A stretch of DNA of 64,000 bases from Desulfonatronospira thiodismutans ASO3-1 (GCF_000174435.1 NZ_ACJN02000003.1:264263-328262); one strand, 5' to 3'; counted from the stretch's first letter, positions 17,384 through 26,072 are shown. A program made the numbers and translations. The notes: generated by a model not told the origin, from the sequence alone.

Positions 17384-17581
17384 ATGAAAAAATTCGAAGA
17401 AAATTACCAGCGTATGATCGATGACAGACGTTCATTCGATATTCGATTCTGGCAATCTCAAGGTGATGTTGCCATTTTTAAAGCCGTAACAGAAATGCAC
17501 AATGACTATCTTTTGATACGAGGGAAAAATGCTGATGAGTCCCGACTTCAAAGAACTGTTGAAACTTTTCGAAAAGCATAA
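17384..17581 (+). CDS. small protein paired with AbiEii-like nucleotidyltransferase
   Basis: A 65-residue protein (MKKFEENYQRMIDDRRSFDI then RFWQSQGDVAIFKAV) of unknown function. Similar small proteins are often encoded just before nucleotidyltransferase-fold proteins; here the next gene overlaps it by 53 bases in another frame. It may be an antitoxin or accessory subunit. An AAGGAT-like site precedes the ATG. Confidence 0.6.
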   Translation: MKKFEENYQRMIDDRRSFDIRFWQSQGDVAIFKAVTEMHNDYLLIRGKNADESRLQRTVETFRKA

Positions 17582-18002
17582 CATTCGATATCTTATTGTA
17601 GGCGGCTATGCAGTAATGAAATATAGCGAGCCTAGATTTACAAAAGATATTGATATGCTTATCGCGACTGATCAAGAGAATGCGAAAAGTGTTTATCTGG
17701 CATTAAAAGAGTTCGGTGCTCCACTGGAAAATATTGATCAAGACGATTTTGCTCATGAGGGATACTTCTATCAAATGGGGAGACCACCCTTGCGAGTCGA
17801 TATTATGATGTCAATCCCAGGAATTGAGTTTGATGAGGCATGGAATAACCGTGAAGTGGTTGAATTAGATGATCTTAAATTATTTTTCATATCGCGATCC
17901 GATCTCATACGCGCAAAAGAAAAGAGTGGAAGGCAACAAGATAAGATAGATCTCAAGATACTAAAGGAAGCCGAACGATTGGATGCACTCGACAAAAAAT
18001 AG
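17529..18002 (+). CDS. nucleotidyltransferase-fold protein (AbiEii/DUF6036-like)
   Basis: A 157-residue protein with KHNIRYLIVGGYAVMKYSEP and RFTKDIDMLIATDQENAKSV, i.e. the GG(Y)A and DxD elements of AbiEii-type or DUF6036 nucleotidyltransferases, followed by a third acidic strand (PPLRVDIMMSIPG). Such proteins act as toxins or as phage-defence enzymes by transferring nucleotides. The context (TA-rich region, small overlapping partner) supports a TA role by inference. Confidence 0.75.
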   Translation: MLMSPDFKELLKLFEKHNIRYLIVGGYAVMKYSEPRFTKDIDMLIATDQENAKSVYLALKEFGAPLENIDQDDFAHEGYFYQMGRPPLRVDIMMSIPGIEFDEAWNNREVVELDDLKLFFISRSDLIRAKEKSGRQQDKIDLKILKEAERLDALDKK

Positions 18003-18141
18003 CCTGCCAGCGCAACAATACTGTTCGCGGGGATGCTCAGTGCAGCTGAGGCGTATCAGGGAATGCCGGTGACTATGATGACGGTTTTGTCCTTGGCCGG
18101 TACAGACGCCGTAGAGGCATGCCCGGTTAGACGGTGTTCAA

Positions 18142-18633
18142 TCAGGTAAGTTTTAGGATGGCAACGATCAGTGCGCCCACGGTTACCGTGGTCCCGAAGG
18201 ACCAGATCAGCAGGCGGTCCATGCGTTTGGTCAAGGCCAGAAAGCGCTGGTCAGCTTGTTCAAAGCGCTTATCCACTTGTTCAAAGCGCGAATTCATGTC
18301 CTGGCGCATCTCTTCAAAGCGCCTGTCCACTTGTTCAAAACGCGCATTCATGTCCTGGCGCATCTCTTCAAAACGCTTATCCACCTGCTCAAAGCGCTTA
18401 TCCACTTGTTGAAAACGCTTGTCAACCTGTTCAAAGCGTTTATCCATCTGCTCGATGATATACTGGATCAGCTCCCTCTGATTTCTGAGTTCCTCTTCCA
18501 CCCTGACCATACGCTCCCGCAGCTCGATTTCATAGACCATGGGCGGTTTGCCCAGGCTCTGTTCCGCCAGCCACTGGGACATGTGCTCCTTCAGAAAGCT
18601 GATCTGTTCTTGAGTAAAAGGCTCTGTGGACAT
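18142..18633 (-). CDS. coiled-coil membrane protein, copy 2 (163 aa)
   Basis: Begins MSTEPFTQEQISFLKEHMSQ, then KPPMVYEIELRERMVRVEEE, then heptads of the DKRFEQV and EEMRQDMNARFEQ type (residues about 65-135), and ends in a membrane helix (IWSFGTTVTVGALIVAI). The layout resembles DUF1640/Bdr-type coiled-coil proteins with a C-terminal anchor. GGGAGATG before the ATG gives a ribosome-binding site. Paralogues with other repeat numbers are at 11173, 25417 and 50187. Function unknown. Confidence 0.75.
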   Translation of the reverse strand: MSTEPFTQEQISFLKEHMSQWLAEQSLGKPPMVYEIELRERMVRVEEELRNQRELIQYIIEQMDKRFEQVDKRFQQVDKRFEQVDKRFEEMRQDMNARFEQVDRRFEEMRQDMNSRFEQVDKRFEQADQRFLALTKRMDRLLIWSFGTTVTVGALIVAILKLT

Positions 18634-18718
18634 GGAACATCTCCCTTTTCCTTTTATTATAAGCCAGACTCAAGCAGCATGCAAGCCCTTTTTCCCCATC
18701 CCCCATGCCCTATGTTTG

Positions 18719-18788
18719 TCACGCCTGTGGCGTGATGAAAAAGCCCGGAGGGCTTCCTGTGCGCAGACAGGAGTTTCACTGGGGCCCC
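18719..18788. repeat. cloverleaf palindrome
   Basis: Internal hairpins AGCCCggaGGGCT and TCCTGTgcgcagACAGGA lie inside an outer stem TGAAA / TTTCA with GGGGCCCC at the right. A smaller hairpin TCACGCctgtgGCGTGA replaces the left clamp. It corresponds to 4875-4931 and shares the flanking CCCCATGCCC text. The remaining gap to 19024 has no supported gene. Confidence 0.7.
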
Positions 18789-19024
18789 ATGCCTCTATAT
18801 CAACTTCCCCACTTTCCTCTTCATTGGTGCAGTGAGTAAAGGAAGATATAAGGGACATTATGTTGCCAGTTGTATTAAGTTGCGAGGAATATCCAAGAGG
18901 GACAGGAGAAATATGTTAATCAATCCCTGGGTCGATGTAGATGTTCTGTAGAGGTTTGCCTGAAAAATTCTTTTCTTCTCTCGCAGAGGCCACCAGGTTA
19001 CGCAGAGGTGAGAAAGACCATTTA

Positions 19025-19438
19025 TTAGGGCAACCGCTTGAAGCCCGCTAAATCAAAATGACGATCAAACGTAAACACTTGCTGGACATGCCTGGATGTC
19101 ATGAGCGTAAAGGAGACGCAGTCTGTGAAGGACACGACTTGATCAGAAAATTTTGCGAACAGCTTCAGAGCACGCAGCTCATCCTCTCTGTCGGGCCGCC
19201 ATATCTGGAAAGCATGTGATGCATAGATGTTATTCAGCCGCTCGGCGGCAAAAATATTGCCGGCTCTTCTTCCCAGCAGAGTAGCGGTTTCGTTCAGCAC
19301 AAGGCTGCTTGTGGCAAGTCTTTCATGGCTTTTTTCCAGTTCGGCCCATATATTCAACGCATGCTGATGAAACTGGTCTTTGAGGAGATAACGCGCCAGT
19401 AATGGACCAGTATCAACGAATATCATGAGACTCGCCAT
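19025..19438 (-). CDS. VapC-type PIN-domain toxin (copy A)
   Basis: A PIN domain of about 137 residues: FVDTGPLLARYLL (first Asp), ATSSLVLNETATLLGR (Glu), SFTDCVSFTLM (Asp-rich site) and TFDRHFDLAGF at the end. VapC proteins are Mg-dependent RNases. The start (MASL or MIFVD, 12 bases later) overlaps the antitoxin end. A near-identical copy in the opposite orientation is at 47911-48324. Confidence 0.85.
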   Translation of the reverse strand: MASLMIFVDTGPLLARYLLKDQFHQHALNIWAELEKSHERLATSSLVLNETATLLGRRAGNIFAAERLNNIYASHAFQIWRPDREDELRALKLFAKFSDQVVSFTDCVSFTLMTSRHVQQVFTFDRHFDLAGFKRLP

Positions 19439-19664
19439 AAAGATATTCATCGTGTTCAGCGCTAAAATCGGGAGGGGAATCGCCCTGATAAACAGCCTTG
19501 TCCGCGTAAAAGCAGTCCTGCAAGCCATTGCCGGCTTCAGTGCTGTCAATTTCCTTTTGCAGGGCTTCCCGGATGAGCTGTCCCAGGGAGACTCCCATTT
19601 TCCTGGACTTGCTGTACGCCCGAATCTTCAATTCCCGGGGAAGCATAATTGTTGTGCGTTGCAT
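19413..19664 (-). CDS. ribbon-helix-helix antitoxin of the VapC pair (copy A)
   Basis: An 83-residue protein opening MQRTTIMLPRELKIRAYSKS, a CopG/Arc ribbon-helix-helix motif, with an acidic C-terminal tail for toxin binding. The ATG at 19664 is chosen because AAAGGTGA lies five bases before it. It is translationally coupled to vapC downstream on the same strand. Confidence 0.82.
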   Translation of the reverse strand: MQRTTIMLPRELKIRAYSKSRKMGVSLGQLIREALQKEIDSTEAGNGLQDCFYADKAVYQGDSPPDFSAEHDEYLYGESHDIR

Positions 19665-19993
19665 ATGATCACCTTTCATTATGTAGCCATAATATTTCAT
19701 GCATAACCCTTCGTCAAGCAGAACGTTTTCAAGTTCCTTGAACCTGCTGTCATAGATCTGCCGGATCAAGTCCTCCTCTGCGACGTTTAATGGATGAAGT
19801 GCAGGATGATAGTTTGCTGATTTTGGTCATTGATATTGGTCACCGCAGGGAAAGATGCCAGCGGTTTTCTGAAAGAATCCCCGGAGTGATGGGTGTGTGG
19901 ACCACAGCTCACCGACTATTGACAACGAATTCCAGAATGCCTGTATCTAAGGCGGGCTATGCCCGCAACCCAATAAATAAAAGAGTTTTTTGA

Positions 19994-20027
19994 CCCCAGT
20001 GTATTGGAAGAATATACACGGGGCAGG
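19994..20027. repeat. 34-bp CCCCAGT hairpin insertion (filled site)
   Basis: CCCCAGTGTATT, a short loop, then AATATACACGGGGCAGG. The empty counterpart at 10391-10394 reads TTTTTTGA joined to CAGGATTAACC. The stem has an unpaired A after the CCCC clamp. Confidence 0.85.
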
Positions 20028-20104
20028 CAGGATTAACCACGCCAAAGAAGCGTGGCAGGCATAGATTAAGAGATTGATTAAGAGAAAAACTTTTTTGTCC
20101 TGGC

Positions 20105-20153
20105 TCCCAGTTTAATGCCCTTCGGGCTTGCTCTGCGAGCAATTAAACGGGAC
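20105..20153. repeat. cloverleaf element CCCAGTTTAAT
   Basis: Outer stem CCCAGTTTAA / TTAAACGGG with an unpaired A next to the clamp. Internal hairpins are GCCCttcGGGC and TTGCTCtgcGAGCAA, and the right end is CGGGACAGGC. In the copy at about 10468-10517 the right arm is instead continued by ATCACGCCACAGGCGTGACA, itself a hairpin. Confidence 0.8.
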
Positions 20154-20183
20154 AGGCGGAAGCCAGGCCAAAAGGTAATCACT

Positions 20184-20280
20184 CCAGCACTCACTTTTTT
20201 CCGGCACTCATGAAGAAGAAAGTGAGTGCTGGATGGTAAATTCAGTCAGCGGCATCAGGCCGGTGGCTGATTATCCCAAC
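20184..20280. repeat. 97-bp palindromic insertion (CCAGCACTCACTTT arm)
   Basis: Present here but absent from 10549-10552. It contains a 14-bp arm CCAGCACTCACTTT and its mirror AAAGTGAGTGCTGG, followed by a GGCATCAGGCCGGTG hairpin. The same arm pair recurs inside the insertion at 35759-35863, so arms are exchanged between elements. Confidence 0.75.
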
Positions 20281-20473
20281 CATCCTGTTAATTCTGTCTA
20301 AGGCCTGCCACGCGTCCTGCCACGCTTCTTAGCGTGGTTCGCGTGGTTCTTGTTTTTTATGACAGGGTTTCAGGAGTAAGTCACTGACATGATTGATCCT
20401 TGACATGGAGCTGAAGGATTAATTATTCTCACACTTATAACACATAAGGATCGTCAGTGTCAGGGAGGTGGCA

Positions 20474-20716
20474 ATGAATATTACTTTATCCGCGGACAAA
20501 GAGCTTATCCAGAAGGCAAGGGAGTACGCTGCCCAGCGGGGAACAAGCCTCAATCAGTTGATCCGGGAATATCTGGAACATACAGCTGCAATGGGAGACA
20601 AGGAGTCCAATGCCCGGGAGTTTGAGCGGCTGGCCAGAGAGTGCGGCGGAACAAGTCCGAAAGGATATGTTTTCGACCGCGAAGATGCTCATGGCCGGGG
20701 GGAAGACGGGCCATGA
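20474..20716 (+). CDS. antitoxin of PIN toxin pair (copy A)
   Basis: An 80-residue protein: MNITLSADKELIQKAREYAA, then QRGTSLNQLIREYLEHTAAM, a DUF6364/ribbon-helix-helix-like antitoxin, with a C-terminal toxin-binding tail. GGGAGGTG precedes the ATG. Copies: 40007-40249 (with intact toxin) and 48616-48846 (toxin lost). The toxin start overlaps the end by ATGA. Confidence 0.8.
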   Translation: MNITLSADKELIQKAREYAAQRGTSLNQLIREYLEHTAAMGDKESNAREFERLARECGGTSPKGYVFDREDAHGRGEDGP

Positions 20717-20904
20717 AAAGGTGTTTCATAGATTCCAACATTGTGGTCTATGCCAATGACACCCGGGCCAAGTCCAGGCAATCGCGGGCTATAGAGACCA
20801 TCAGTGCTTGCATGAGGGCCGGAAAAGTTACAGAGAATATGGGGACATTATGTTGCGAGTTTACCCGGTTGAACATTTATCCGGTTAAATCTTCTTCCAT
20901 TTAA
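20713..20904 (+). pseudogene. PIN toxin truncated after about 36 codons
   Basis: MKRCFIDSNIVVYANDTRAK and the following residues to MRAG equal the start of the intact toxin at 39567-40010. After that the reading frame enters the repeated GGGGACATTATGTTGCGAG sequence and the palindrome at 20864. Only the first Asp of the PIN active site is left. Confidence 0.85.
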
Positions 20905-20949
20905 CTGGACGGCTGTGCCGTAGCCCTTCGGTCTGTTCAACTGGGTGAA
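20864..20949. repeat. 86-bp nested palindromic insertion (filled site)
   Basis: Outer stem CCCGGTTGAAC / GTTCAACTGGG with a G:T mismatch after the clamp. Inside are a nested hairpin ATCCGGTTAAAT / ATTTAACTGGA and a hairpin ACGGCtgtGCCGT-like arm. The empty site at 30851 reads GCGAGTTTA joined to GTTATGTTGCC. Confidence 0.85.
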
Positions 20950-21245
20950 GTTATGTTGCCAGTATCCCGCTATACCCCGCCTGCCTTTAGTATTTTTTTA
21001 ACGCACCCTGCATGCCCCGCCCTGATTAAATGCTCTAAAGGAAGTTTCGGCTCAACAGAATGGATCCACCCCGCCTCACCCGGTATAGACATATATCCCG
21101 CATACCCCGCCCTTGAGGTAGTTCCCGGAATGTTCAGTGATCAGGCTCCAGTACTCAGCACTGATCCCTGATTTTTTCTTGACCCCGCATGAATTCTTTC
21201 CATTCATTTTTCTTCTTTCCAAAACTACAACTTCTTGAGTATTGG
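20950..21245. repeat. about 295-bp dispersed repeat
   Basis: GTTATGTTGCCAGTATCCCG through CAAAACTACAACTTCTTG closely matches 30852-31142. It contains ATACCCCGCC-type words repeated several times and no convincing gene. From 21245 to 21496 there is a palindrome CCAGGTCTCTGAGACCAG (near 21317) and little else. Confidence 0.7.
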
Positions 21246-21496
21246 GAAAAATACCTTCCCCATTTCATGCTTGGTATGTTTTGGGCAATTAAGCATCGCA
21301 ACATAAGGTTAGGGCCAGGTCTCTGAGACCAGCAAGTGATCAATGAGTCATCGGTCTCCGGCGGTTCGGCGGCTGCGCTGCGGTTCCTGGTTCTTTGTTA
21401 ACGAAGAACCTTTATCCAGTCCCCTGCCATTGACATCCTGCAATAGTCAGCATAGAAAAGTAGTATATATCCTACTTTAATACCCTGGAGGTTGGT

Positions 21497-21727
21497 ATGA
21501 AAGTCAAGACATCCATCACTTTATCCAAAGATATTGTTGAAAAAATTGACTCCTTATCAGAGTCCTATGGCAACAGGTCTACTCTGATCGAAAAAGCAGT
21601 CCGGGATTTAATTGCGGCCCGGGAAAAACTGGACCGGGATCAAAGTGACCTGGAGATTATTAACAAGCAGGCAGATACCCTGAATTCTGAAGCCATAGAT
21701 GTTCTGTCTTATCAGGTTGATTTATGA
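21497..21727 (+). CDS. ribbon-helix-helix antitoxin (MazE-like)
   Basis: A 76-residue protein, [20 protein letters not shown] then [16 protein letters not shown], a classic ribbon-helix-helix domain followed by an acidic tail. GGAGG precedes the ATG. It overlaps the MazF gene by ATGA. A possible sigma-70-like -10 (TATATCCT) lies about 30 bases upstream. Confidence 0.85.
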   Translation: MKVKTSITLSKDIVEKIDSLSESYGNRSTLIEKAVRDLIAAREKLDRDQSDLEIINKQADTLNSEAIDVLSYQVDL

Positions 21728-22050
21728 AACGCGGCCAGCTTTACCGGGTTTATAAAGCCCCTGGCAATGACCCTAAAGCCTTCCGGGTGTTTGTTGTTGT
21801 CAGCCGTCAGGTGCTCCTGGACTCGCGTTTTTCCACTGCCATTTGCGCTCCTGTTTATTCCGCTTGCCATGGGCTTTCCACACAAGTTCCCGTAGGAATA
21901 GAAAATGGCCTGAAGCATGAGAGCAGCATCCATTGTGATGAACTGGTCAGTATTCCTAAACGCATGCTCAGCGATTTTATCGGATCGCTGAGCCCTACGC
22001 AGATGAATAAACTTGATCAGGCACTGGCCATTGCTCTTGAACTGGGCTAA
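21724..22050 (+). CDS. MazF/PemK-type endoribonuclease toxin
   Basis: A 108-residue MazF-fold protein: [20 protein letters not shown], then [20 protein letters not shown] and the conserved Ser/Asp region [17 protein letters not shown], with a C-terminal helix. MazF proteins cleave mRNA at short motifs. It appears intact and is coupled to the upstream antitoxin. Confidence 0.85.
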   Translation: MKRGQLYRVYKAPGNDPKAFRVFVVVSRQVLLDSRFSTAICAPVYSACHGLSTQVPVGIENGLKHESSIHCDELVSIPKRMLSDFIGSLSPTQMNKLDQALAIALELG

Positions 22051-22063
22051 ACGAAAAGGTGTT

Positions 22064-22133
22064 CCTGGTTCGTCGTTCTTGGTTCTTGGTTTTAACGAAG
22101 AACGAGGAACGAAGAACGAGGAACGAAGAAAAC
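22064..22133. repeat. GTTCCTGGTTC/GAACGAGGAAC palindromic repeat
   Basis: Runs of GTTCCTGGTTCGTCGTTC are followed by the complementary AACGAAGAACGAGGAACGAA, forming a long imperfect hairpin. Related, shorter forms are at 820-900, 21375-21410 and 44707-44750. Confidence 0.6.
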
Positions 22134-22137
22134 ACCC

Positions 22138-22611
22138 TCACTCCCGGGTCTCATTACGGTCATACATGAGCTGGGCGATCTGTTCTGAAACCAGGCCCAC
22201 CATGAACACCACCACGGCCATGGTCATGAGCATTGCGGATGTAGGTCCATAGCGGGCGTCCATGACGATTATCTTGAACAGGCCCCAGCCAAGGCCGGTG
22301 AAAAACATGAGGGCGCTGACGGGCAGAAATATGCGCATAGGGGAGAACAGGGTGGCTATTTTGATTATTATCAGAAAAAACCTGGAACCGTCCCGAAAAA
22401 GCTTTATCTTGCTTTTGCCCTCCCGGCGGGCGGTCTTGATAGGCACGTAGGTCAGGCTGTACCCTCCACGGATTACGGCCATGGTAAGGGTGGTGGGGTA
22501 GGAAAAGGTGTTGGGCAGCATGGAAACGAACCTGCGGGCGATGTCGGCCTTTACCGCACGAAACCCGGAGGTCAGGTCCTCAATGGGCCGCTTGCAGATG
22601 TAAGTGGCAAA
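22138..22611 (-). pseudogene. GT2 glycosyltransferase, C-terminal fragment
   Basis: The sequence CKRPIEDLTSGFRAVKADIA, SYPTTLTMAVIRGGYSLTYV, VPIKTARREGKSKIKLFRDG matches the C-terminal part of dolichol-phosphate mannosyltransferase-like GT2 enzymes. It is followed by two membrane helices. The catalytic N-terminal half is missing: the frame runs into the RAYT unit at 22612. Confidence 0.8.
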
Positions 22612-23750
22612 GAAAACCAACAGGGACAGACGAAAAATACTGGACTTTCATCCTCATTTCGGCTACCTCTTTTTCCATAGACATCAACCCTCACCCCATG
22701 GAGGTTCACCATGCCAAGAAACGCCAGATTTACCCTGCCTCACAGGCCCACGGTCTATCACGTGATATCTAGAACAGCCCTGTCTGGCTTGCCTTTGGGC
22801 GATATCGAAAAGAACCGCCTTCTGGAGATTATCAAGTATTTCAGCAGCATTTATTTTGTAGATGTCCTTGGATTTTGTATTATGGGCAACCACTGGCATC
22901 TGGCTGTAAAGATTTATCCAAGGGACTACGCTACCAGGCAGGAGGTCCAGGAAAGGTTTGTCAAACGCTATGGCGAGGATGTTCATTTCGGAGACCAGGA
23001 GATAGAAAAATTCAGCAAGAAATGGACTGATCTTTCTGAGTTCGTCCGGGAGATTAAGCAGACCTTTTCCCGGTATTACAATAAGAGGCATAACAGGCGG
23101 GGCTTTTTCTGGGGTGAGCGATTCAAGTCCATGATTGTTCAGGAAGGAAGCACCCTTGTGAACATGCTGGCCTACATAGACCTGAATCCCATTCGGGCTG
23201 GTATAGTCAAAAAGCCGGAGGATTACCGCTGGAGTTCTCTAGGGTACCATGTTCAAACTGGGAACAAAGACGGTTTCTTATCCATTGATTTTGGTTTCAA
23301 GGAATGGAACGAGTTTGACCCCCAAGAGATTGTCCGCAAATACAGACAGTTTGTTTACGAAACCGGGGCTGTGGATGCTGGAAAGGGCAAGACCATTGAT
23401 CAAAAAATAGTAGAAAAAGCCCGCAAAAAGGGCTACAAAGTATCCCGAGTAGAGCGCTTCAGGTACAGATGCAGGTATTTTACCGATTCCGGAGTTATCG
23501 GCGGGAAAGACTTTGTTCAGGAGGTATTTGACCAGGTCAAGCACCTGCTGGGCTCCAAGGACAAGCGCAAATTCACGCCCGTAGGCGGTGTGGAGGGGGT
23601 TTATTCCATGAAAAGGTTGGGTGAATCCTGAGGTCAACTTTTTTACAGCGAAGCCAGGGACAGAACCCGTGCTAATCCGGCATTACTGGATTTGATCCAT
23701 CTGCAGCTACAACAGACTATAATTCTGATCAAGTTGTCAAAAAACACGTA
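22612..23750 (+). mobile_element. RAYT unit, copy 3
   Basis: Begins GAAAACCAACAGGGACAG, interrupting a glycosyltransferase gene. It is nearly identical to copy 1 over the unit and through a further 330 bp (to about 24080), including the antitoxin remnant and the first half of the MNT gene. The far side of the glycosyltransferase gene is not found, so sequence was lost or moved. Confidence 0.8.
22711..23631 (+). CDS. RAYT transposase (third intact copy)
   Basis: Another 306-residue transposase, identical in protein sequence to the 11599 copy as far as can be read, with the HUH motif GNHWHL and Tyr motif RYYNKRHN. Silent differences (for example GGCGGGAAAGAC near 23501) show it is not an assembly echo. 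Confidence 0.88.
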   Translation: MPRNARFTLPHRPTVYHVISRTALSGLPLGDIEKNRLLEIIKYFSSIYFVDVLGFCIMGNHWHLAVKIYPRDYATRQEVQERFVKRYGEDVHFGDQEIEKFSKKWTDLSEFVREIKQTFSRYYNKRHNRRGFFWGERFKSMIVQEGSTLVNMLAYIDLNPIRAGIVKKPEDYRWSSLGYHVQTGNKDGFLSIDFGFKEWNEFDPQEIVRKYRQFVYETGAVDAGKGKTIDQKIVEKARKKGYKVSRVERFRYRCRYFTDSGVIGGKDFVQEVFDQVKHLLGSKDKRKFTPVGGVEGVYSMKRLGES

Positions 23751-23860
23751 TGGGACATTATGCTGTGAATATGGTTTTCTCACTCCAGGCTTGACTCAAG
23801 GTTGGGTAAAATTTATTGTGAACCATCAATCCACATTATGGTACACAAGGAGATACAAAA

Positions 23861-23905
23861 ATGAAGTCCATCACCATTCATAATCTTGATGACCCTCTGG
23901 ATTGA
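23861..23905 (+). pseudogene. antitoxin start remnant, duplicate
   Basis: Fourteen codons MKSITIHNLDDPLD with the AAGGAG site, duplicate of 12749-12793. Confidence 0.5.
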
Positions 23906-23936
23906 ATGCCTCAACCCTCTTTAAGTTGTGTTATCT

Positions 23937-24125
23937 ATGAATCGCAATAATATTTTCAACACTATCAAAAAATACCGTGAAAAATCCGGTGATGAGTTCG
24001 GCATTCTCAGGATAGGTGTATTTGGCTCCCTGGCTAAAGGGCAGGAAAATTCTGCAAGTGATGTTGATGTAGTTGTAGACTTTGAGGCCAGCAAATATCT
24101 GATTTTATTGAAATTGACTCTCTAA
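23937..24125 (+). pseudogene. MNT nucleotidyltransferase, 3' half lost
   Basis: Identical to the 12825 gene up to SASDVDVVVD. At about 24080 it switches to unrelated sequence (FEASKYLILLKLTL) and stops. The junction marks the right end of the duplicated segment that carries the RAYT unit. Confidence 0.8.
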
Positions 24126-24375
24126 TGAATAGCCAATGGGCAGACAAAATAAGATTTACAATCCTTTTTGTATCGGCTAAACATTTTTCCACCAACACCA
24201 GACCTCATCCCAGAAAATTCGCCATGCCCAGACCGGCAAGACTATACGAACTGATAAGTGCATCAACACTTAATCGGCAAACGTCTAATCAAATCCTTAT
24301 TGCCAAAATCGGCCATCTGCCTTAATCTTAATTGAACTGACGTCTTTAAACTATGAGCAGTTAAAGGTGAGCAAA

Positions 24376-24600
24376 ATGGAAACACGAAGATATGAGCAGG
24401 TTTTATCTGACATCCAGGCCCTGCCTCTTTCTGAACAACTCCTCTTATTAGAACAAACAGCATCATTAGTAAGAAACAAGGCTGCTTCTTCATCTAAAGC
24501 CAGGAGCATCATGGAACTTAAGGGAATGGGGAAAGATTTATGGAAAAAAATAGATGTAGATAACTATATAGCTGAAGAAAGAGCATCATGGAGAGAATAA
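24376..24600 (+). CDS. antitoxin of VapC pair (copy 2)
   Basis: Same 74-residue antitoxin as at 10704 (METRRYEQVLSDIQALPLSE...). The ATG is preferred to the GTG at 24367, with AAAGGTG placed 6 bases ahead. Here the overlapping toxin is intact. Confidence 0.8.
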   Translation: METRRYEQVLSDIQALPLSEQLLLLEQTASLVRNKAASSSKARSIMELKGMGKDLWKKIDVDNYIAEERASWRE

Positions 24601-25025
24601 AAAAACTCTCTGGCACTACCGTCGGAATTGATACCGCACCTCTAATTTACTTTATTGAAGAAAAGCCTCCCTATCTTTCTGTATTGGAACCATTTTTTGC
24701 AGAAATGGAAAAGGGATCTTTTTTAGTTTCAACTTCGACCATTACCTTGCTTGAAGTTCTGGTTTATCCCATGCGTGCAGGTAATTATTCTCTGGCATCT
24801 GAATATAAGGATATCCTGCTGCATTCAAAAATGATAACCGTTGAAATTTCTCATTCTATCTCAGAGCGTGCTGCAGGCCTAAGAGCAAAACATAATATTA
24901 GAACTCCAGATGCATTACAAATTTGTGCAGCCATTGAAACGGGAGCAGACTACTTTCTCTCGAACGATCTCAGGCTGCCAGATATCCCTTCAATTAAGAT
25001 AATCACCCTTGATAGTCTGATTTAA
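24588..25025 (+). CDS. VapC-type PIN toxin, intact
   Basis: A 145-residue PIN domain: TTVGIDTAPLIYFIEEKPPY (first Asp), STSTITLLEVLVYPM (Glu), RTPDALQICAAIETGADYFL (Asp) and SNDLRLPDI (Asp). All four acidic positions are present. It overlaps the antitoxin by 13 bases. The damaged duplicate at 10916 lacks one A. Confidence 0.88.
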   Translation: MERIKKLSGTTVGIDTAPLIYFIEEKPPYLSVLEPFFAEMEKGSFLVSTSTITLLEVLVYPMRAGNYSLASEYKDILLHSKMITVEISHSISERAAGLRAKHNIRTPDALQICAAIETGADYFLSNDLRLPDIPSIKIITLDSLI

Positions 25026-25103
25026 TCAGCAGCTTGCCGGCCCCGCAAACGGCAGGGTAACGCAAATACCGCGCGTTCTGGACAGTATGACTATTGACAT
25101 TAT

Positions 25104-25176
25104 GCGCTTTGCCGGAAGTGTAAAACCAATACCCTTCATTTTACACTTCGCGTCAAGCGCAAAGTGTAAAACAAGC
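25104..25176. repeat. GCGCTTTGCC / ACACTTCGCGTCAAGCGC palindrome
   Basis: GCGCTTTGCCGGAAGTGTAA and its mirror TTTTACACTTCGCGTCAAGC flank a short loop; the right arm also pairs with AAAGTGTAAAACAAGC beyond it. It can therefore fold in two alternative hairpins. Family members: 38619, 41314, 42127, 42316. The gap 25177-25416 holds no other feature except the common 3' flank of the coiled-coil gene. Confidence 0.7.
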
Positions 25177-25416
25177 TTAAAGGCCATACTTTCTTTTGAA
25201 AACGGAAACCGCCCATCTCATGCCCTGAAGGGCCAGAGGTATGAGCTTTCTTCTTATCGTACAGGCTATTACTACTTACTTCCTTGGCGGGAGCATGACA
25301 TAAGGTGACACTGGGGTCAGCCCCTTATCCTCTCTTGCATCATTTTTGGGAAAAGTGACACCTGTCCTTGGCCGGTACAGACGCCATAGAGGCATACCCG
25401 GTTGGACAGTGTTCAA

Positions 25417-25962
25417 TCAGGTAAGTTTCAGGATGGCAACGATCAGTCCGCCCACGGTTACGGTAGTCCCGAAGGACCAGATCAGCAGGCGGTCCATGCG
25501 CTTGGTAAGGGCCAGAAAGCGCTGGTCAGCCTGTTCAAAACGCTTATCCACTTGTTCAAAACGAGAATTCATGTCCTGGCGCATATCTTCAAAGCGCCTG
25601 TCCATCTGTTCAAAACGCAAATGCATGTCCTGGCGCATTTCTTCAAAGCGCTTATCAACCTGCTCAAAGCGCGCATTCATGTCCTGGCGCATCTCTTCAA
25701 AGCGCTTATCCACTTGCTCAAAGCGCTTATCCACTTGTTGAAAGCGCTTATCCACCTGTTCAAAGCGCTTGTCCATCTGTTCGATGATATACTGAATCAG
25801 CTCCCTCTGATTTCTCAGTTCCTCCTCCACCCGGACCATGCGCTCCCGCAGCTCGATTTCATAGACCATGGGCGGCTTGCCCAGGCTCTGCTCCGCCAGC
25901 CACTGGGACATATGCTCCTTCAGAAAGCTGATCTGTTCTTGAGTAAAAGGCTCTGTGGACAT
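25417..25962 (-). CDS. coiled-coil membrane protein, copy 3 (181 aa)
   Basis: Longest member of the family. MSTEPFTQEQ..., then an expanded heptad region with three EEMRQDM modules (NARFEQ, HLRFEQ, NSRFEQ), then the membrane helix (IWSFGTTVTVGGLIVAI). The ATG at 25962 is chosen by comparison with the other copies; GGAG lies seven bases before it. IS66 is inserted right in front of the gene, so expression may now depend on the IS. Confidence 0.75.
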   Translation of the reverse strand: MSTEPFTQEQISFLKEHMSQWLAEQSLGKPPMVYEIELRERMVRVEEELRNQRELIQYIIEQMDKRFEQVDKRFQQVDKRFEQVDKRFEEMRQDMNARFEQVDKRFEEMRQDMHLRFEQMDRRFEDMRQDMNSRFEQVDKRFEQADQRFLALTKRMDRLLIWSFGTTVTVGGLIVAILKLT

Positions 25963-26072
25963 GGACATCTCCGTAAGCGTCCAAACGGGTACACCTATCC
26001 ATGGGCGGGTATCGTTGGTAGTATTCCCTGGCCCACTGGATATGCAGCAGGCCAGGGGTATGATGGTTGGGA

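Larger units (their letters stand above)
19951..20390. mobile_element. second copy of the 280-bp dispersed element carrying extra insertions
   Basis: Matches 10338-10617 (starts GCGGGCTATGCCCGCAACCC, ends near TTTCAGGAGTAAGTCACTGA) but is longer because it has been invaded: 19994-20027 and about 20184-20280 are absent from the other copy. No gene is present between 19665 and 20473. Confidence 0.75.

Noticed and set aside
18171-18735. Long open frames opposite to the coiled-coil gene (and likewise at 25402 and 50172)
   Set aside because: They are antisense images of the heptad repeats; the minus-strand frame has conserved start, ribosome-binding site, ends and membrane helix.
22064-22133. Terminator for the MazF transcript
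   Set aside because: The hairpin is long and imperfect without a T-run and belongs to a dispersed repeat family found in gene-free places.
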